Source of the DNA: Thamnidium elegans
Taxonomy: Eukaryota; Mucoromycota; Mucoromycetes; Mucorales; Mucoraceae
DNA: 64,000 nt
Direction: 5' to 3'
Assembly (NCBI GenBank): GCA_025201345.1
Contig: JAIXMG010000002.1
Location: forward strand, 558,001 to 622,000
In this document: one piece after another, positions 1 to 15,153 of the stretch
Position numbering within the stretch: the stretch's first letter is position 1
Layout of the letters: every line of letters begins with the position of its first letter
Program-made: the position numbers and the translations under genes
Notes under the pieces: generated by a model
Databases searched by the model: none
Told to the model about the DNA's origin: nothing
Seen by the model: the letters and a program-made list of their open reading frames with translations, nothing else

Positions 1-150
1 TGTATTGCATTGAATAGAGTAAAATACTTTATCGTCTGAACTTGGGAAAGCTTTTTTTTTCAAATACTCAACGTTTGAATACCATTTTTTTTTTAAACAG
101 TACAAACTATTTTTAATTTATTAAGATAACTACATCCCCCAAAAAAATAG

Positions 151-700
151 CTAAGTGCTTTTAGTGGTTTGAGGTGGGCTACCATAGGTATGTTCTTTCT
201 CCAACAAAAACATTGTCGATACTCCATTAACATCAATGCACTCACCATGATAATTGTGTTGTGTACCACGGATGATAAGTGCACCACCTGTTGTACACTT
301 TGCAATCCTAGCATCACTACTACCGTTCATAAAGTAAAGGTATAACTATATTACATACGTGTTAACAAAAAAAAATAGAAATCAAAAATGTATAATGAAA
401 CTTACCCGAAATATAACTACATCATCGTTTCTTGAATTACGGGAACAGTCTCTATTAGTATAATGGCAGCATGCTACGGCGTCTCTTTCCATGTGCTGGG
501 CAAAAGGTCTAAATGTTTCGTAAATATTTATTTTTAACAGATGTACATAAAAAAAACACTAACTTTCCTACACCAGCAACTGAGTACATCTGGTCTGCTT
601 TAAACGAAGAGCCATCAGAAAGCTCATTGTAAATACAAAACGTGTGTATTCCTTGAAATAAAAGAAACGTCGATAATATCAGTCGTTTAATCGCAACCAT
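151..700 (-). CDS. small secreted cysteine-containing protein, hypothetical
   Basis: Three exons (700-564, 508-406, 345-151) joined by GT-AG introns give a continuous 144-residue frame. Residues 1-21 form a basic start plus hydrophobic stretch typical of a signal peptide, followed by a Phe-Cys-Ile-Tyr-Asn start to the mature chain. The mature part has a CC pair, two further Cys in exons 2-3 and a C-terminal Cys in a GECIDVNG motif, with a TTGGALIIRGT core. The pattern resembles a family of small secreted fungal proteins of unknown role; that link is from memory and uncertain. The protein is probably exported and disulfide bonded. The gene is divergent from SEC23. The frame is kept across both introns, which argues against a chance ORF. 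Confidence 0.6.
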
Positions 701-1139
701 ATTGATGATATATATTGTGTATTTGATTGTAATTTTTTTTAGTTCTTAAAAAAAAAAGACCCGTTTATATATCACAGACGTCTTTGTTCTTGCACAATAG
801 CAGCAAATAATAAAGATAAGCTTCAGTGTTAAAGCGCATATATCGTTGAACAATAAGGCTACAATGGGCACACATATAAAAATGAGCGGTTATCATGACG
901 ATTTCTGGCATCTTTTTACTTTAGTATAAAAGTGTAGTATGAGATAAAAGCTTCTTTTAAAAATTCCGTACTACACGCCACGTTATTCACTTTTACACGA
1001 AGTGCATAATTACCGCCTAGTTCTACCATTGGCTAAAATTGCTCTCAGCTTGCGGAACCCTGAAGTGACGTGGAAACAAAAGGTTAAACCTGTGCGCGTA
1101 AACTCTTTATTTTATTTCTTCATCTGATCATCATTTAAA
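701..1139. other. intergenic, divergent promoter region
   Basis: This lies between the starts of the secreted-protein gene (-) and SEC23 (+). It is AT-rich with short A and T runs. I see no RNA gene or repeat. Confidence 0.4.
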
Positions 1140-3797
<2,658 letters not shown>

Positions 3798-4613
3798 GAA
3801 AGAAAAGACAGATAAAATGTCTTCATTTATTATTTATCGTTATTATTAATTTTATATATATTTTTTTTCGTGTTCTTACAAAATAAAATAAAAAGTATGC
3901 ATGTATATCTGGAGTGTTATTCATAAGTATTGTAATATTTTTTCTTTTTATACTTACTGAAAACGTAAAGTATCTTGTCCCTTTAAATAACCGTTTTTTG
4001 ATCTCAAAATAAGGTTAACTTGTTAAGAAGCTCCTCTCAAGTTTTTCTTTTATGCAATACATATATAGGACAAGCCGCTCACGCTTGCTGGAAATATGTT
4101 GTAGATCAAACATCTGAGCTATTCAGGGGAGGGTTAAAATACTACATATACTAAACCGCCATATTGATATACACCTGCAGCTACCGTCAATGATAGGTAC
4201 ATAAAATAAGAGCCAACAAAACTGACGGAATGAATTTTACAATGGGGGGGGGGTTGCATATAGTTGGGTTGTATAATCGCCATCTATATTAGGCTGCAAT
4301 TTCTTGAGTTACTTAGGATATTTTTATAATCTAGACAACAAATAAATGTCGAGATTTTAATGACATCAAAACTAGCCTTGTTTAAAAACTAGGTGTATCA
4401 CTATATTTTGGTTCAACAAAAAAGGTCAGTTGCGAATCTAAATATTTATTTGTTTGCTCAAATGATGTCTATCTTTTTTTTTGAAGCTGTTTAAAAGAAT
4501 GACGTTTAATAATATACTGAGATAATTAGATATAATGATGATGATAACATAGAGAGGTGGGAACAATTACATGCATATAAAATAAAAAAAGAGTGGGGTA
4601 TTATACTATGAGT
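3798..4613. other. intergenic between convergent SEC23 and KH gene
   Basis: Both flanking genes end here, so this holds 3' ends and terminators. AT-rich, with a nine-base G run near 4244. No supported gene or RNA. Confidence 0.4.
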
Positions 4614-4713
4614 TTACATGTTAAACCCTTGAGGTCTACTTGTTGGATAAGCAAATGATGAAGGATGAAACTCTTGCTGATATTCTATTTAATAAAATTT
4701 GTTTAGTTACATC

Positions 4714-4747
<34 letters not shown>

Positions 4748-7700
4748 GTAAAGTATATGTCATCTTACTTGTAGTGCTATTAGGAATAAACTCAAACGCG
4801 TGTTGAGTACTTGATGCTCTTCTAATTGGAAGTGTATCAAATAAATCCCTGCCTCCGAAAAAGATGTCAGGCCATGATTTATGATGTGCAGTACCATTGG
4901 CCGCATTAAATGAAGGCTGGTTCATCCACGTTGGGTTGAATTGGTAAGGCGGTGAAGGAGGGACACTGTTGTAATTACCTACGTGTGTATTTTTCATTTG
5001 CATCATGGGTGGAATTACATTATTAGATTGAATACTAGGAGATGCCCATATGTTTTTACCAGTGGGCTGGGGCGCAGAGAGTAAAGAGGATGCGATACCG
5101 TCATGTGGATGAAATGTATGCGATTCAGACAGAGGAGGACTAGGCATACTTTCCAGCATGGCCAAACCTTCCGATATATGGGCATCATAGCTGTTAAAAT
5201 TAGGGTCATCTTGATCAATTACGTTTGGAGAAGATATTAAACTCAAAAGATTGATGTTTATATTTGTAGTATGACTTGTACTCGAATCGACCGATTCTGG
5301 CTGAGGGGTATATGATGTATTGATTGCGTTTAGTTCAATTTGATCAAAAGGCAATTCATTTGACTTGATGATCGATTCCAGTAATTCTCTTGCCTTTATA
5401 AAATCACGTTCCTGACCGATCTTGTGGATAAACCTATATATAATTATATTCTCTTCGTTGTAACATGAAACCCATTCCACAAGGTTTGTGCTGGCAGGCT
5501 GAGATTGGTCTAAATGTTGTACAGTCAATTCAACGTTGGTAGCACATTTGATCTTTTGTTGTAACATGCTAACAAAGTCTTGGTCGAGCAATTTTGTTTG
5601 TTTCTGTTGTATGCTGACAGCCACATGTTTTTCAACAGTTACAAACTGGTTGATAAACAAGATGACAGCAGGAATCTGAGACTGAGGACCGTACACAATA
5701 ACTTGATCCGAACCCAAACGCTCGGGCCACCAAACCTTTGCATTGTTTGTACGACATATTTCGCGCAACTGACTGCCATACAGATTTGGAATGATGCGGT
5801 GTAAAACATACGGTATACGCATGGTTGTAAATGTATAATCTTTATCCTTTTGGAAACTAATAAACTCGGTCACCGAATGCTTTAAGTTTTCCAAGTTGAT
5901 TTGGTTCTTCATCGGCGTACGTGCTACCACATTATCTTCATTTTCAAAATACCCACCCATCGAGGTGAATTCTTCGGCACCTGAAAATTTGACATAGACA
6001 CCATACTTTTTCATCACCTTTTGAATGTTTTTTCCTGCTACACCAATAATACGACGATGATAGATCTCGGGGACATAAAACGATGTCTCTGCCGGTAGCT
6101 CATCTTGCAGCATCGTAAGACCATCTAAAGCTTTGCCGTAATTGTTACTTTCTACAATAATACTGGAATTATATTCGTTGGCAATAACAAATCGAATAGT
6201 GACAGCACAAGATTTCATAATTTTGTTGATTTTACCATTCTTTTTTCCACTAATAAATTCACGTTGATCAGTTGCTAGTTCCAAAGTAAAAGTAGTAAAT
6301 AGATGATTCTCCTATTGTTATTAGTTAGTAGGAGATATACAAAAGGAAACAAACAAAAATAAAAATAAAAACAAACCTTGAAAAATCGCATATCGCATAG
6401 TAATTGATATGCATTTCGAACCTGTCTTTCTGTACCAAATAATTCCAACTTGTTTGAATCGAATTTAAACAGCACATCGGCACCCGAAGATTGTGATAAT
6501 TTACAGATAATATTGGCAAACTTGTCTGCAGAACCAAATACACGGTGAATAAATGATTCTGTAGAATCTGTTTTAATAAAATCAAAAGAAGCTTCATAAA
6601 TGCTTGAAGTCTAGTTTTAGATATAAAATCAGTACAAGTAAACATTTCAGAAGAAAAATAATTTACCAAATAATTTAATAATCTAACTGAGCGTTCAACA
6701 TTGATTCTATTTTCCGCATAGATGGAAAGCGAATTACTACCTGAACCTAAAGCAGGAAATATAAAGTAAGAGCCTAACGTAGGGAATTTTTTTTTTTTTT
6801 TTTTTTTTTTTTTGGGTTAGTGTTTTATTATTGTATGTGTATATACATGTATTATTACCATTATCTCTCATGATTTTTCTTAATTCCATTCTTTTATTTA
6901 ATAGTATCCAGTCGATTTTCCTAGGATCCATAATAGAGTCTTTATGGTACATTGATTTTGACTTTATTTTTTTTTTAAAAAAAAGTATAACATTTTAGTA
7001 TCTATTACGCAATAATAAAAAAGAAAGAGATTTACCTTTTGAGCTGCTAATTTGATTAACAATTCTTTTGCTCTACTTATATTTGAAACAGAATCACCAG
7101 ATATATAAATAGTACTTGACCTTTTATCATTGTCAATTAGTTTACAGGTATCATGAAATGGAGAAGTAAGATAAATATTTGTCGAAGTCTCTTCCATAAT
7201 TGATTGTAATTGTACATGTTTTCTACCAGACAATAAATTGTGTAAATAATAAGGTATTTCGTTTAACGTATCGATGATAAGGCCAGACTATTATTATAAT
7301 AATGTTAATTATATAAGCAATACGAAACCGAATAATGTTACCAATTGATCCAAGATGACTAGTACTTGTATACGAGCCGATTCAATTGCACCGATTGAAC
7401 CAAATAAATGGATCTCTGGATCCGCAGTAAAATGAATCTTTATCTCGATTTGATGTTCTTGGGCAATCTTTGACAAGGCGAATTTAATTTCCGGGTGACA
7501 TAATGCATTGATATTTGGTGAATTGATGTACAAGATAGACTAATTTAATATAAGGGTGAGTCTTTTACTGTATACGAAAAAGAAAAAGAAAAAGAGTTTA
7601 AGTGATTTAGAATAAAATTACCTTAATAGGGTTATTTCGTAGTAATTCACCTCTTGCATTGATCGCTTGACCCGATAGTAAAATATTTAAAGCATTGTCT

Positions 7701-7816
7701 TGTTGTAAAGGTGTAAACTGTATTAAATTTGTATACTTGCTTTTCAATTCATTTATCAACCTTAGATTTAAAGCATCTCTTGTATTTAAAAAAGAGTTTA
7801 AGCAAAATGATAGCAT
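4614..7816 (-). CDS. multi-KH-domain RNA-binding protein
   Basis: Eight exons (7816-7622, 7539-7342, 7287-7036, 6961-6859, 6746-6667, 6610-6377, 6311-4769, 4684-4614) give an unbroken 891-residue frame. Repeated KH-like units are visible. The clearest has the GXXG-type loop in RRIIGVAGKNIQKVMKKYG (about residue 360); another is HRVFGSADKFANIICKL. A later degenerate one reads IIPNLYGSQLREICRT. The C-terminal third is low in complexity (Ser, Pro, Asn). This layout suggests a cytoplasmic mRNA-binding regulator, perhaps like Ustilago Khd4 (from memory, unverified). The true C-terminus is the small exon ending PQGFNM. Reading through instead gives a false poly-lysine tail, because intron 7 contains a 31-base homopolymer. 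The exon 7 acceptor has two in-frame AG choices three bases apart. Confidence 0.85.
4716..4746. repeat. 31-bp poly-T (poly-A on the coding strand) inside an intron
   Basis: Uninterrupted T run inside intron 7 of the KH gene, between a GTAAG donor at 4768 and a TAG acceptor at 4685. It is prone to length error and slippage. Confidence 0.9.
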
Positions 7817-8239
7817 TGGTTTTTTTTTCTTCTAAAGTGAGAGCGTAAATGATTTATAAAAGGAATAAAAGAAAGAGAGAGTATTGACACTTTTTTTTTT
7901 TTTTTGGTCTTTTTATTTCCCTTCCCGAGAAAGTTTAATTTAAATTGCCGCAGTTTACTCGTGATTTTGCTTTTGCAAAAGAGGATAAACGTTCTAATTG
8001 TTATTATACTCTGTACTTCTCAGTTGTATTTTATGTTAATAATGATAATTATTAAATATATATATATATATAATATATCCTTGGGAGAGAAGTTATTTAG
8101 TAAAATTATTTTTTTATTTAGGTATTACGTGTAAGTTTTTATTTTCAAAAAAAAAAGAAAAAAAAAGAGGTGGGGTGACGTTTAACGATTCTCTTAAATA
8201 ACCAATAGAAAAACTTATTTTCAGACATACAAAAGATAA
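7817..8239. other. intergenic, promoter side of the KH gene
   Basis: AT-rich with T runs and a short (TA)n near 8057. No coding or RNA signal that I can support. Confidence 0.35.
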
Positions 8240-8946
8240 ACGGTCAAAAAGGGTGCTGTTGTTGGACACTGGAACAAGACGTATATCTTTCTGTAGCAGC
8301 TGTCTTGAAACGAAAACAGCTCTTCAAAGAAGATTTCATTATCTAAAAAATCCCAAGTATAAATAGTTAATCGATATTAGTGTTGTATTGACAAGTGATT
8401 GTTGTTTTTATTCAATTACCGTAAAAGCGGGCACAGTACATTGTTTTTGGGATATTGGGAGGAAACTCACGAATTATTCTGATCATGCTTGAGTACAACT
8501 TGTCTATATCATGTAGTTCTTTGCTCATGGTACAATTAACTTTAGAGTCTCCTGAAAACTCCACAAGAGCAGGCCACTGTTTGTATCAGACCTGCACTTT
8601 ACAAAGCTGGTTTAAAACTATCATTTAACCTTATATTAAATTATGATGCCAGTTCCATTGAAACAACGGTTCGTCATTTGTAAGTATAGTATTTTTTTTA
8701 GACAAAAAAATGTATAAATAATTTGTGTTTAACTTTAATTATAGCCTTGATTTAATCGATAGCCCTAATAATCCTTTGAAACAAGTATCTGGAGAGCGTA
8801 CAGCCTGTATCAGTGCCACAATATATGTGATTAATCAGTTGTTCATTTCCAACAATGATTTCGTTAATTTGGACTGGATTGAGAACGAATACGGTAAGAT
8901 TAGTCAAAGTAAATGGGATGGTGTTATATTAAAAAATGAACGGTAA
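8240..8946 (+). pseudogene. decayed fragment of a dispersed coding family
   Basis: Two coding-like segments survive. Around 8262-8360 one frame reads ...RRISFCSSCLETKTALQ and then stops. From about 8580 another frame reads VCIRPALYKAGLKLSFNLIL to ...ETTVRHL, meets a GTAAG donor near 8680, and resumes after an AG near 8744 as LDLIDSPNNPLKQVSGERT... ending WDGVILKNER at 8946. The preserved splice pair and codon continuity point to former coding sequence. Stops and missing ends mean it is not intact. I recall similar sequence repeated in Mucorales genomes but cannot name a function. Confidence 0.45.
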
Positions 8947-9501
8947 AAAAATATCGCCAATTTAGATACTGATATCGCATCAAATAATTCTAGAACATAC
9001 GTAGTAGGCATTTTTTTGGTTCAGCTTGATTCATGAAAAACCTTTTTTTTATGCGAATAAAAACTAAGTCGAACGCATAAAAATTGGGCCATCTATATCT
9101 GTAGCAATGATATAGTCTGGGTTGGTAATCCTACTTATAATTCTTTGAGCCAATTTTTTAAGCATAAGCAGAAAAATAGCTAAATTCACCATCAACATAG
9201 CTATTACTGATACGTTCTTTAGCAATGCTTACAACGCTTCTAATAGAAGAAGAAATTACTTTCTCTCTTTTTTTTTCTTATACGAAATGGATAAACAATC
9301 ATCCCGAAAAAAGAAAAAAAAAAGACTGGCTTTAAATAGCTTATATACTTTTTTTTCGCAAGGAGCTAATCTTGTGTGAATTCAATAATCCTTTTTAATA
9401 AATATATATATATCTTTTTTTTTTCTATATTAAATATATATATATATATTTTATATTTTGTATATATAATTTTCCTTATCCAAATTTGGTTTTTATATAT
9501 T
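8947..9501. other. intergenic, upstream of the Abp2-like gene
   Basis: AT-rich, with (TA)n stretches at 9405-9480 directly upstream of the start codon. No gene supported. Confidence 0.35.
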
Positions 9502-10578
9502 ATGAACCTGTCCGATCTTGTTCATCGAACTGCAGGAGACAATAAGGTCTTGACAACAACATCACGTACTACTAATTTATTTCAACAAACTCCATCTACT
9601 GCTAATGATACATTAGAACAATTATTTTCGATGCCTAATGTATGAGTATATTTGAAAAGGAAAAAAAAAGGTTCAAGGGGCTAACTAAAGTTTATTACAG
9701 ACACAGTGGATGAATACCAGTATATTCTTTACTAGTAATCCGGACTCGACCACTTTTACAAATCAACCACCACCACCACCACCACCACAGCCACTACAAC
9801 AATTACCACCGCAACCTCCTCAACAAATAAAATATCAACAAGACAAGCCTCTAGCACCAAATACCCCCAAATTAATACAACCTTATCCGTTGTCTTCTAG
9901 CAACGGTGAATCTTCTACTGCAACAATGATAAAAAAACCCGTCATGTTAAAACCAGTTGTTACCGGCGAAACCGTCTGTAAAGACAACATCGAAGACGGC
10001 TATATCCAATTTGTGCTCACCCATGATCCCAATTACATCAGTGACGGTATCGAGAGTCTAATGTATGCAAAGCGAAAGTTTTCGTCTGTACCAAAAACGG
10101 GTGATTTAAGTTATACCACATGGGACATATACTCACTCGTCCTAAAATTACACAAGCGAGATATTAAAAACTGGTCTCAATTAGTAGGCCAGTTAGGACT
10201 AGCGGATATGGCCGGCAGGCCTCAGTTTGCACAGCGAGTAAAGAGATGGATGCACCGCTACAAAATAGACTGTTACTTTGACTATTTGCTAGGAAACAAG
10301 TATTACTTTAACGCTCCCAATGAAAAATACTCGGGCTGCTTGATGATGGGGAACTATAAAAAGAGAAGGCCAAATATAGAACCAGAATCACAGTCAGAAG
10401 AAGAGGGATTTGTTTCAGATGAACATCGACTACCTATCTTATTAGCTGGCAGCAGAAAACGAATGAGAGATCACAGTCAAAACAGTTTACAGTTATACGA
10501 AAGAAAACCAAGAGAAGATTCAACTGATCCTGAAGATATATCTGAAAATCAAGTAGATTATGAAGAAGGAGGGGCTAG

Positions 10579-10609
<31 letters not shown>

Positions 10610-11068
10610 TTACAAGAGTCTGATATAGAATTAATTACACACAATCATCAACAAGAAGATACTTATGATGATATTGATGACGATGAAGAAGAAGAAGATG
10701 AACTGGCTTCTACTTCTTCTTCTCCGGGCTCTCCTGTCATTATCAACCGAGTCTTAAACCCTGTCTCTCCAAAGACCTGCTTACCAACGCCTCCCTCTTG
10801 CTCAAACTGCTCTCAGTATGAAAATACAATACTATCGATGAAACTAGAAACCAATCGTTTAAAAGCCTATATTGCCAGTTTAGAAAACACTGTAGAGCAG
10901 CATAATTCCGTTACTGCTAGAATGAACAAGCTGTTACGGTTAAAAGATCGTACGGAAAGGTGGAGAAAGCAACTCATTGAAGACTTGGCAAGAGGTCCTT
11001 CTTTAATATCTGATGATGAAGAAGAAGAAGAAGAGGAAGAGGAAGAAACAACTGATGGTGATACTTGA
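9502..11068 (+). CDS. ARS-binding protein 2 (Abp2) family DNA-binding protein
   Basis: Exons 9502-9639 and 9701-11068 give 501 residues. After a Pro/Gln-rich N-terminus lies a conserved block at about residues 140-270 with SLMYAKRKFSSVPKTGDLSY, TTWDIYSLVLKLHKRDIKNW, FAQRVKRWMHRYKIDCYFDY and EKYSGCLMMGNYKKRRP. I recognise this as the Abp2 domain, named for fission yeast Abp2, which binds replication-origin sequences. A bipartite basic patch follows (KKRRP, SRKRMR). The rest has several long Glu/Asp runs, a CSNC motif and a short coiled coil. It is probably a nuclear DNA-binding protein. The start at 9502 is preferred over an upstream frame made of (TA)n-encoded residues. The next gene on the same strand starts 187 bp downstream. 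Confidence 0.8.
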
Positions 11069-11255
11069 TTTTTTTTTATATCTCTTTCTTATTATTATTA
11101 TTACTATTACTATAATTTTTTTCTTTTTTTTTTTTGTATTATATTATTTTTTGTAAATTTATCCCCCCACCCCCCTTCATTTCATCTACCGCGTATTCTT
11201 TCTTAAATAAAATAACAAAGTGCGGTTTTCTTCTTTTTTCTTGTAAAAAAAAAAC

Positions 11256-14197
11256 ATGTTTCGTTTCAATTTAGAAGAATCCTCTTGGCTTCCTGAAATA
11301 AAAGGTAAAATACACTGCCAAAAAAACACCAAAAAAAAAAAAAGCTAAAAGAAAAAGTTAGATGTTCAATGGCAACAACCCCAATTAGATTCACTTTCAG
11401 ATCAACCTTTTAATATACTTGATTGTATTCCTCAGCAACAACATCAACAACATCAGCATGATCCTATACCTGTAGCTGAATCAGTTACTACTGCATCAAC
11501 TTATGAAGAAGACATGGAATATGAACAAGACGATCTTTGGACCTCACATACATTTCCCACTACTTTAAACACATTATCATGGGACACTCGAAATTCACAT
11601 TTTCCTTCATTACCACAAACACAACTAGCACACAGAAACATTGGCACGCCGTTTATCACAGAAGCCCCTACACGATTATTCGACCCAATTATCCAATCGC
11701 AAACAATTACTGTTGCTGAATCCCAACTAGTGAAGAGTTTAATTCAAGCCATGGTAGGTCTACCTTCCATTTATTTCCAATGGCGTAACAATCAATTCCA
11801 CATGTACCCTGTACGTGTCCTTGGTCTCGGTGATAAAACCATACAACCGCTCCTAAAAGACATCTTAAAATTTGCGACTAAATTAAAACGAATTGAACGT
11901 GTAGCTCAAACCTGTCACCTCTACCCCCATCAGTACGGGTTAACAGGTTTAGCGTTTGCGTCTTGCTTATCGCAGTGGCATATGAACGTACAGCATGCTA
12001 TTGTTTCCGTGTTTGAAAACCAACAAGCTACTTTGTTAAAAGTATACCATTATGTTCACGATTTATCTTTTATAACAGAGCAATTATACCAATTATGCTG
12101 CATTGAACCTGAAGAACAAGTAAGTAATATATATATATATATATATACAAATATAAAGTATTGACGTGATTTATGTAAATAATAGATGTCGCGTATTCAA
12201 TTAGATGCTATTGAACGCTTTGGATTTTATTTACCATTTGGAGCAGAGATATTGAATTTACTATACGCTGAAATAAAACAATACGATCTCGCGCAGTCAG
12301 GAAATTATGCATTATACAGAGACATTTGTTTATCCATGCTTTGTTACACCAGCGTACCTTATACAAGTATTCTCAGCAAATGGCTAGGCTTAGATTCCAG
12401 TGGCGTTTTAGATGACCCATATCAAGAATTTTTTGTTATGATGCGCGACCAAGTAGATGATCTATTAAAGCGTTTTCAGGTAACAAACAACAACAAAAAA
12501 ATAAGCTTTTTTTTTTGAAACTCATTTTTTTTTTTTTTAATATGGTGCAGATAAGAAATGAAGCAAAATTACCTTATTTTATAAACAATACACTAGCCGT
12601 TTATATTTTTAGATCAGGACAATCCTTGCAGTTACTAAAAAAGACAAGACCGAACCATCCATTATTTAATTTACAAGAGCCTACACCTTTAAATTTTTTA
12701 TTCAAGAATAGTGAAAATGAAGAGTAAAAGTATAAAACCATCGAGAAAAAAATGAAATATCACCACTTATATATTTTATTTTTTTTAGATACATGGAAAA
12801 ACTTTTATACCAGTGCAAAACGATTAAAGCGTATAATATTGGATCGCCCGTAATTGCACAAGAAATGGTAGTACAAGTACGACATCAGCAGGCAGAAGAA
12901 GTAGACGCCGATATCGCAGATAGCGTTCCACGGCTAACTTTCCTTTCCGAAATTAATTTGAAAGGCGATTTTATGAACACACTGCAACAATTAACACATC
13001 ACCAACAGGAACCCAGTCAATTTATACCCACACTTGATACAATTATTCATTCAAGTTATTTGAAACCGCTAGATATTTGGTGTCCTCTGCTTAACGAGTC
13101 ACTCATGTCATTCTTTATACATCAGTTCAAACTCGAATCTCACCTGTCTTTACTCTTTGACTATTTCTTATTCGGCAGTAGTACTTTTGTCACTGATTTA
13201 AAAGATACTTTATTCAAGTCACGTATTAGTCTTGAACATGATACAGCTTGGCCGCCTAAATTTTCTCATTTAAGTGCTGCTTTTAAGCATTTATTATTAG
13301 AAGAAGAACAAGATTTAATTTCATTTTCCATACGAAACACCACTAGAACAAGCCCATGGTTAAACCCAAACGGTAAAGCACTACTAAAGGAAAAGAAAAT
13401 TAAGATGGGATGCGCTAATTTATTTTTATATGTTATCAGCTGTGGCAGCACTTGATTTCTTACAGTTAAACTATAATGCAAGTTATCCATTAAATATTGT
13501 CATCACACCAAACATTATAGAGAAATACAATCGTATCTTTACGTTTTCTTTACAAGTATTGAGAACAAGTACCATCACCAAACGCATGTACGAGCCCTTG
13601 AAAAATGCCAAGTGGTACCGTACCAATATTAGGGATACCATTTGTTTATATCGATTTCAATTGGATCAATTCATGACTGCTGTTCAAGGTTATGTTCATG
13701 ACACGGCCATTCACAGTAGTTGGTTTCGATTTATGCGACATGTCAAAGAAATGCCTCTAACAGATGACTATGCTGTCATTATGGAGCCTTATACTTTTAA
13801 GGAATATCACCAACATGTACTAGACTGTATATTATACAAATGCTTTTCAAAAAAGAGTCAATCGAGTGTACTTGAAGTACTACAATCTGTGATGCAAGAT
13901 ATTATTATATTTGGTGCTATCTTGGATGATTATAAAATGACAGATATTAATGGTGAAGAAAAACTGTTAATGAAGTGCAGACGAATATTTGAACAGTTTC
14001 AAAAACACACCAAAGTATTTGTGCGTGTACTACATGTAATGGAAGAAAAAGGTTCAGGTCGATTAAGTAATATATTGAATAGTACGACTTCAAATATATT
14101 TAAGGATTTGTATGCAAGGCATGAAGCAAAGTTAGATGTAGATGTATTTGTAAAAGATTTGTTGGTTCGCCTATGTTTAAATGGTTTTTTGGAATAA
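11256..14197 (+). CDS. gamma-tubulin complex component, Spc97/Spc98 (GCP) family, GCP5/6-like
   Basis: Six exons (11256-11304, 11362-12119, 12186-12479, 12551-12723, 12789-13372, 13440-14197) give 871 residues. The N-terminus is Gln/His-rich and probably disordered. The GCP N-terminal (GRIP1) helical region spans roughly residues 140-400 (PSIYFQWRNNQFHMYPV, YPHQYGLTGLAFASCLSQW). The C-terminal gamma-tubulin-binding (GRIP2) region follows (DIWCPLLNESLMSFFIHQF, LFDYFLFGSSTFVTDLKDTL, SYPLNIVITPNIIEKYNRIF). GCP proteins form the ring that nucleates microtubules at the spindle pole body. Divergence from GCP2/3 and the long N-terminus suggest the GCP5/6 class, but the subtype is inferred. The intron at 13373-13439 joins LNPN to AVAALDF; without it the frame runs into a stop. 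Confidence 0.85.
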
Positions 14198-15153
14198 AAA
14201 ACGGAGTTTTTAAATATAAAAAAAAGGTACCCCCTTTAACATGGCATCAAATGGTAACAACAACAACAAAAAAGTCATGTGCTCAATAATATTTACTGCT
14301 TAATCTTGCACATAGCAACAACAACAAAAAAAACGTGGTTATTTTTTGATCATGTTTCCCCCCTTTTTATACAAAAAAATATAAAGTTATCTTTCTCACG
14401 CAGTTATTTGCATGGGTCACACTGAAAAGGGACCTTTTTTTAATACTTTCTAGTTGGTGATTACAAAAAAATAGGGGGTAACGTAATACTAAAAAAAAAA
14501 AGCTTGTCCTATACACAATAACACAATGAAAAAAAAAAAATTCCCTTGTTTGAATGAAATTTCCAAAACTTTCTTGTTTCTTTCTTTTTTTTAACAAAAA
14601 GATTGTTTTTTTTACTCGAAAACGGTACTTAAGAAACGCCAGAATTCGGAAACTGAATAAATTTAATAATCTTTTTTTTTTTTTTTTAATTTGAGAAAAA
14701 GAGAGACATTGAACATTTTTCCTTTTAGAAATTCAACCAATAACAAAAAGAATTAATGCTGCTTTAATCTAATATCCGATGAATTAGTGAACGAGGCAAT
14801 AAAAATACAATTTACTACTTTTTTAACCAAAAAGAAAAAGAAAAAGTAAAAAGAAAAGTGATAGACTGTAACCGTCTCTTTGACAGGCTTTTTTCTTATT
14901 CGTAACTTTTTTTTTTTTTGTTGGCAGCACAACCAGAAATGGGTTGTACACGCGTATGATTGGTTCAGTCGTGAGAAATTACTAAACTTGGTTATTTTGT
15001 CCAACATTTTAGATCTTCCCCCCACAGTTGAATGATTGGTGGAACAATTTTTTTTTTTTTTACATATATAAAAAGAGAAAAAAAAAAAATTTCAATTGTC
15101 AAAAAAAAGTCCTTTTTTTTTTTTTTTACTTTCTTTTTATCTCATATAATATA
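14198..15153. other. intergenic, homopolymer-rich
   Basis: Many A and T runs and GAAAAAG-like stretches. No supported gene. T-rich leader sequence precedes PUT1. Confidence 0.35.

Noticed and set aside
4707..4768. Poly-lysine C-terminus of the KH protein in the unspliced frame
   Set aside because: A GTAAG donor and TAG acceptor remove it, and the next exon continues in frame to a normal stop.
6325..6669. Separate minus-strand gene within the KH gene
   Set aside because: The frame crosses an intron (6666-6611); splicing yields the KH-like sequence in a different frame.
9376..9501. N-terminal extension of the Abp2-like protein
   Set aside because: The extension encodes only TA-repeat residues (Ile/Tyr/Phe); the ATG at 9502 fits better.
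15028..15153. Upstream start for proline dehydrogenase
   Set aside because: It runs through T and A homopolymers; the ATG at 15154 begins a proper mitochondrial presequence.
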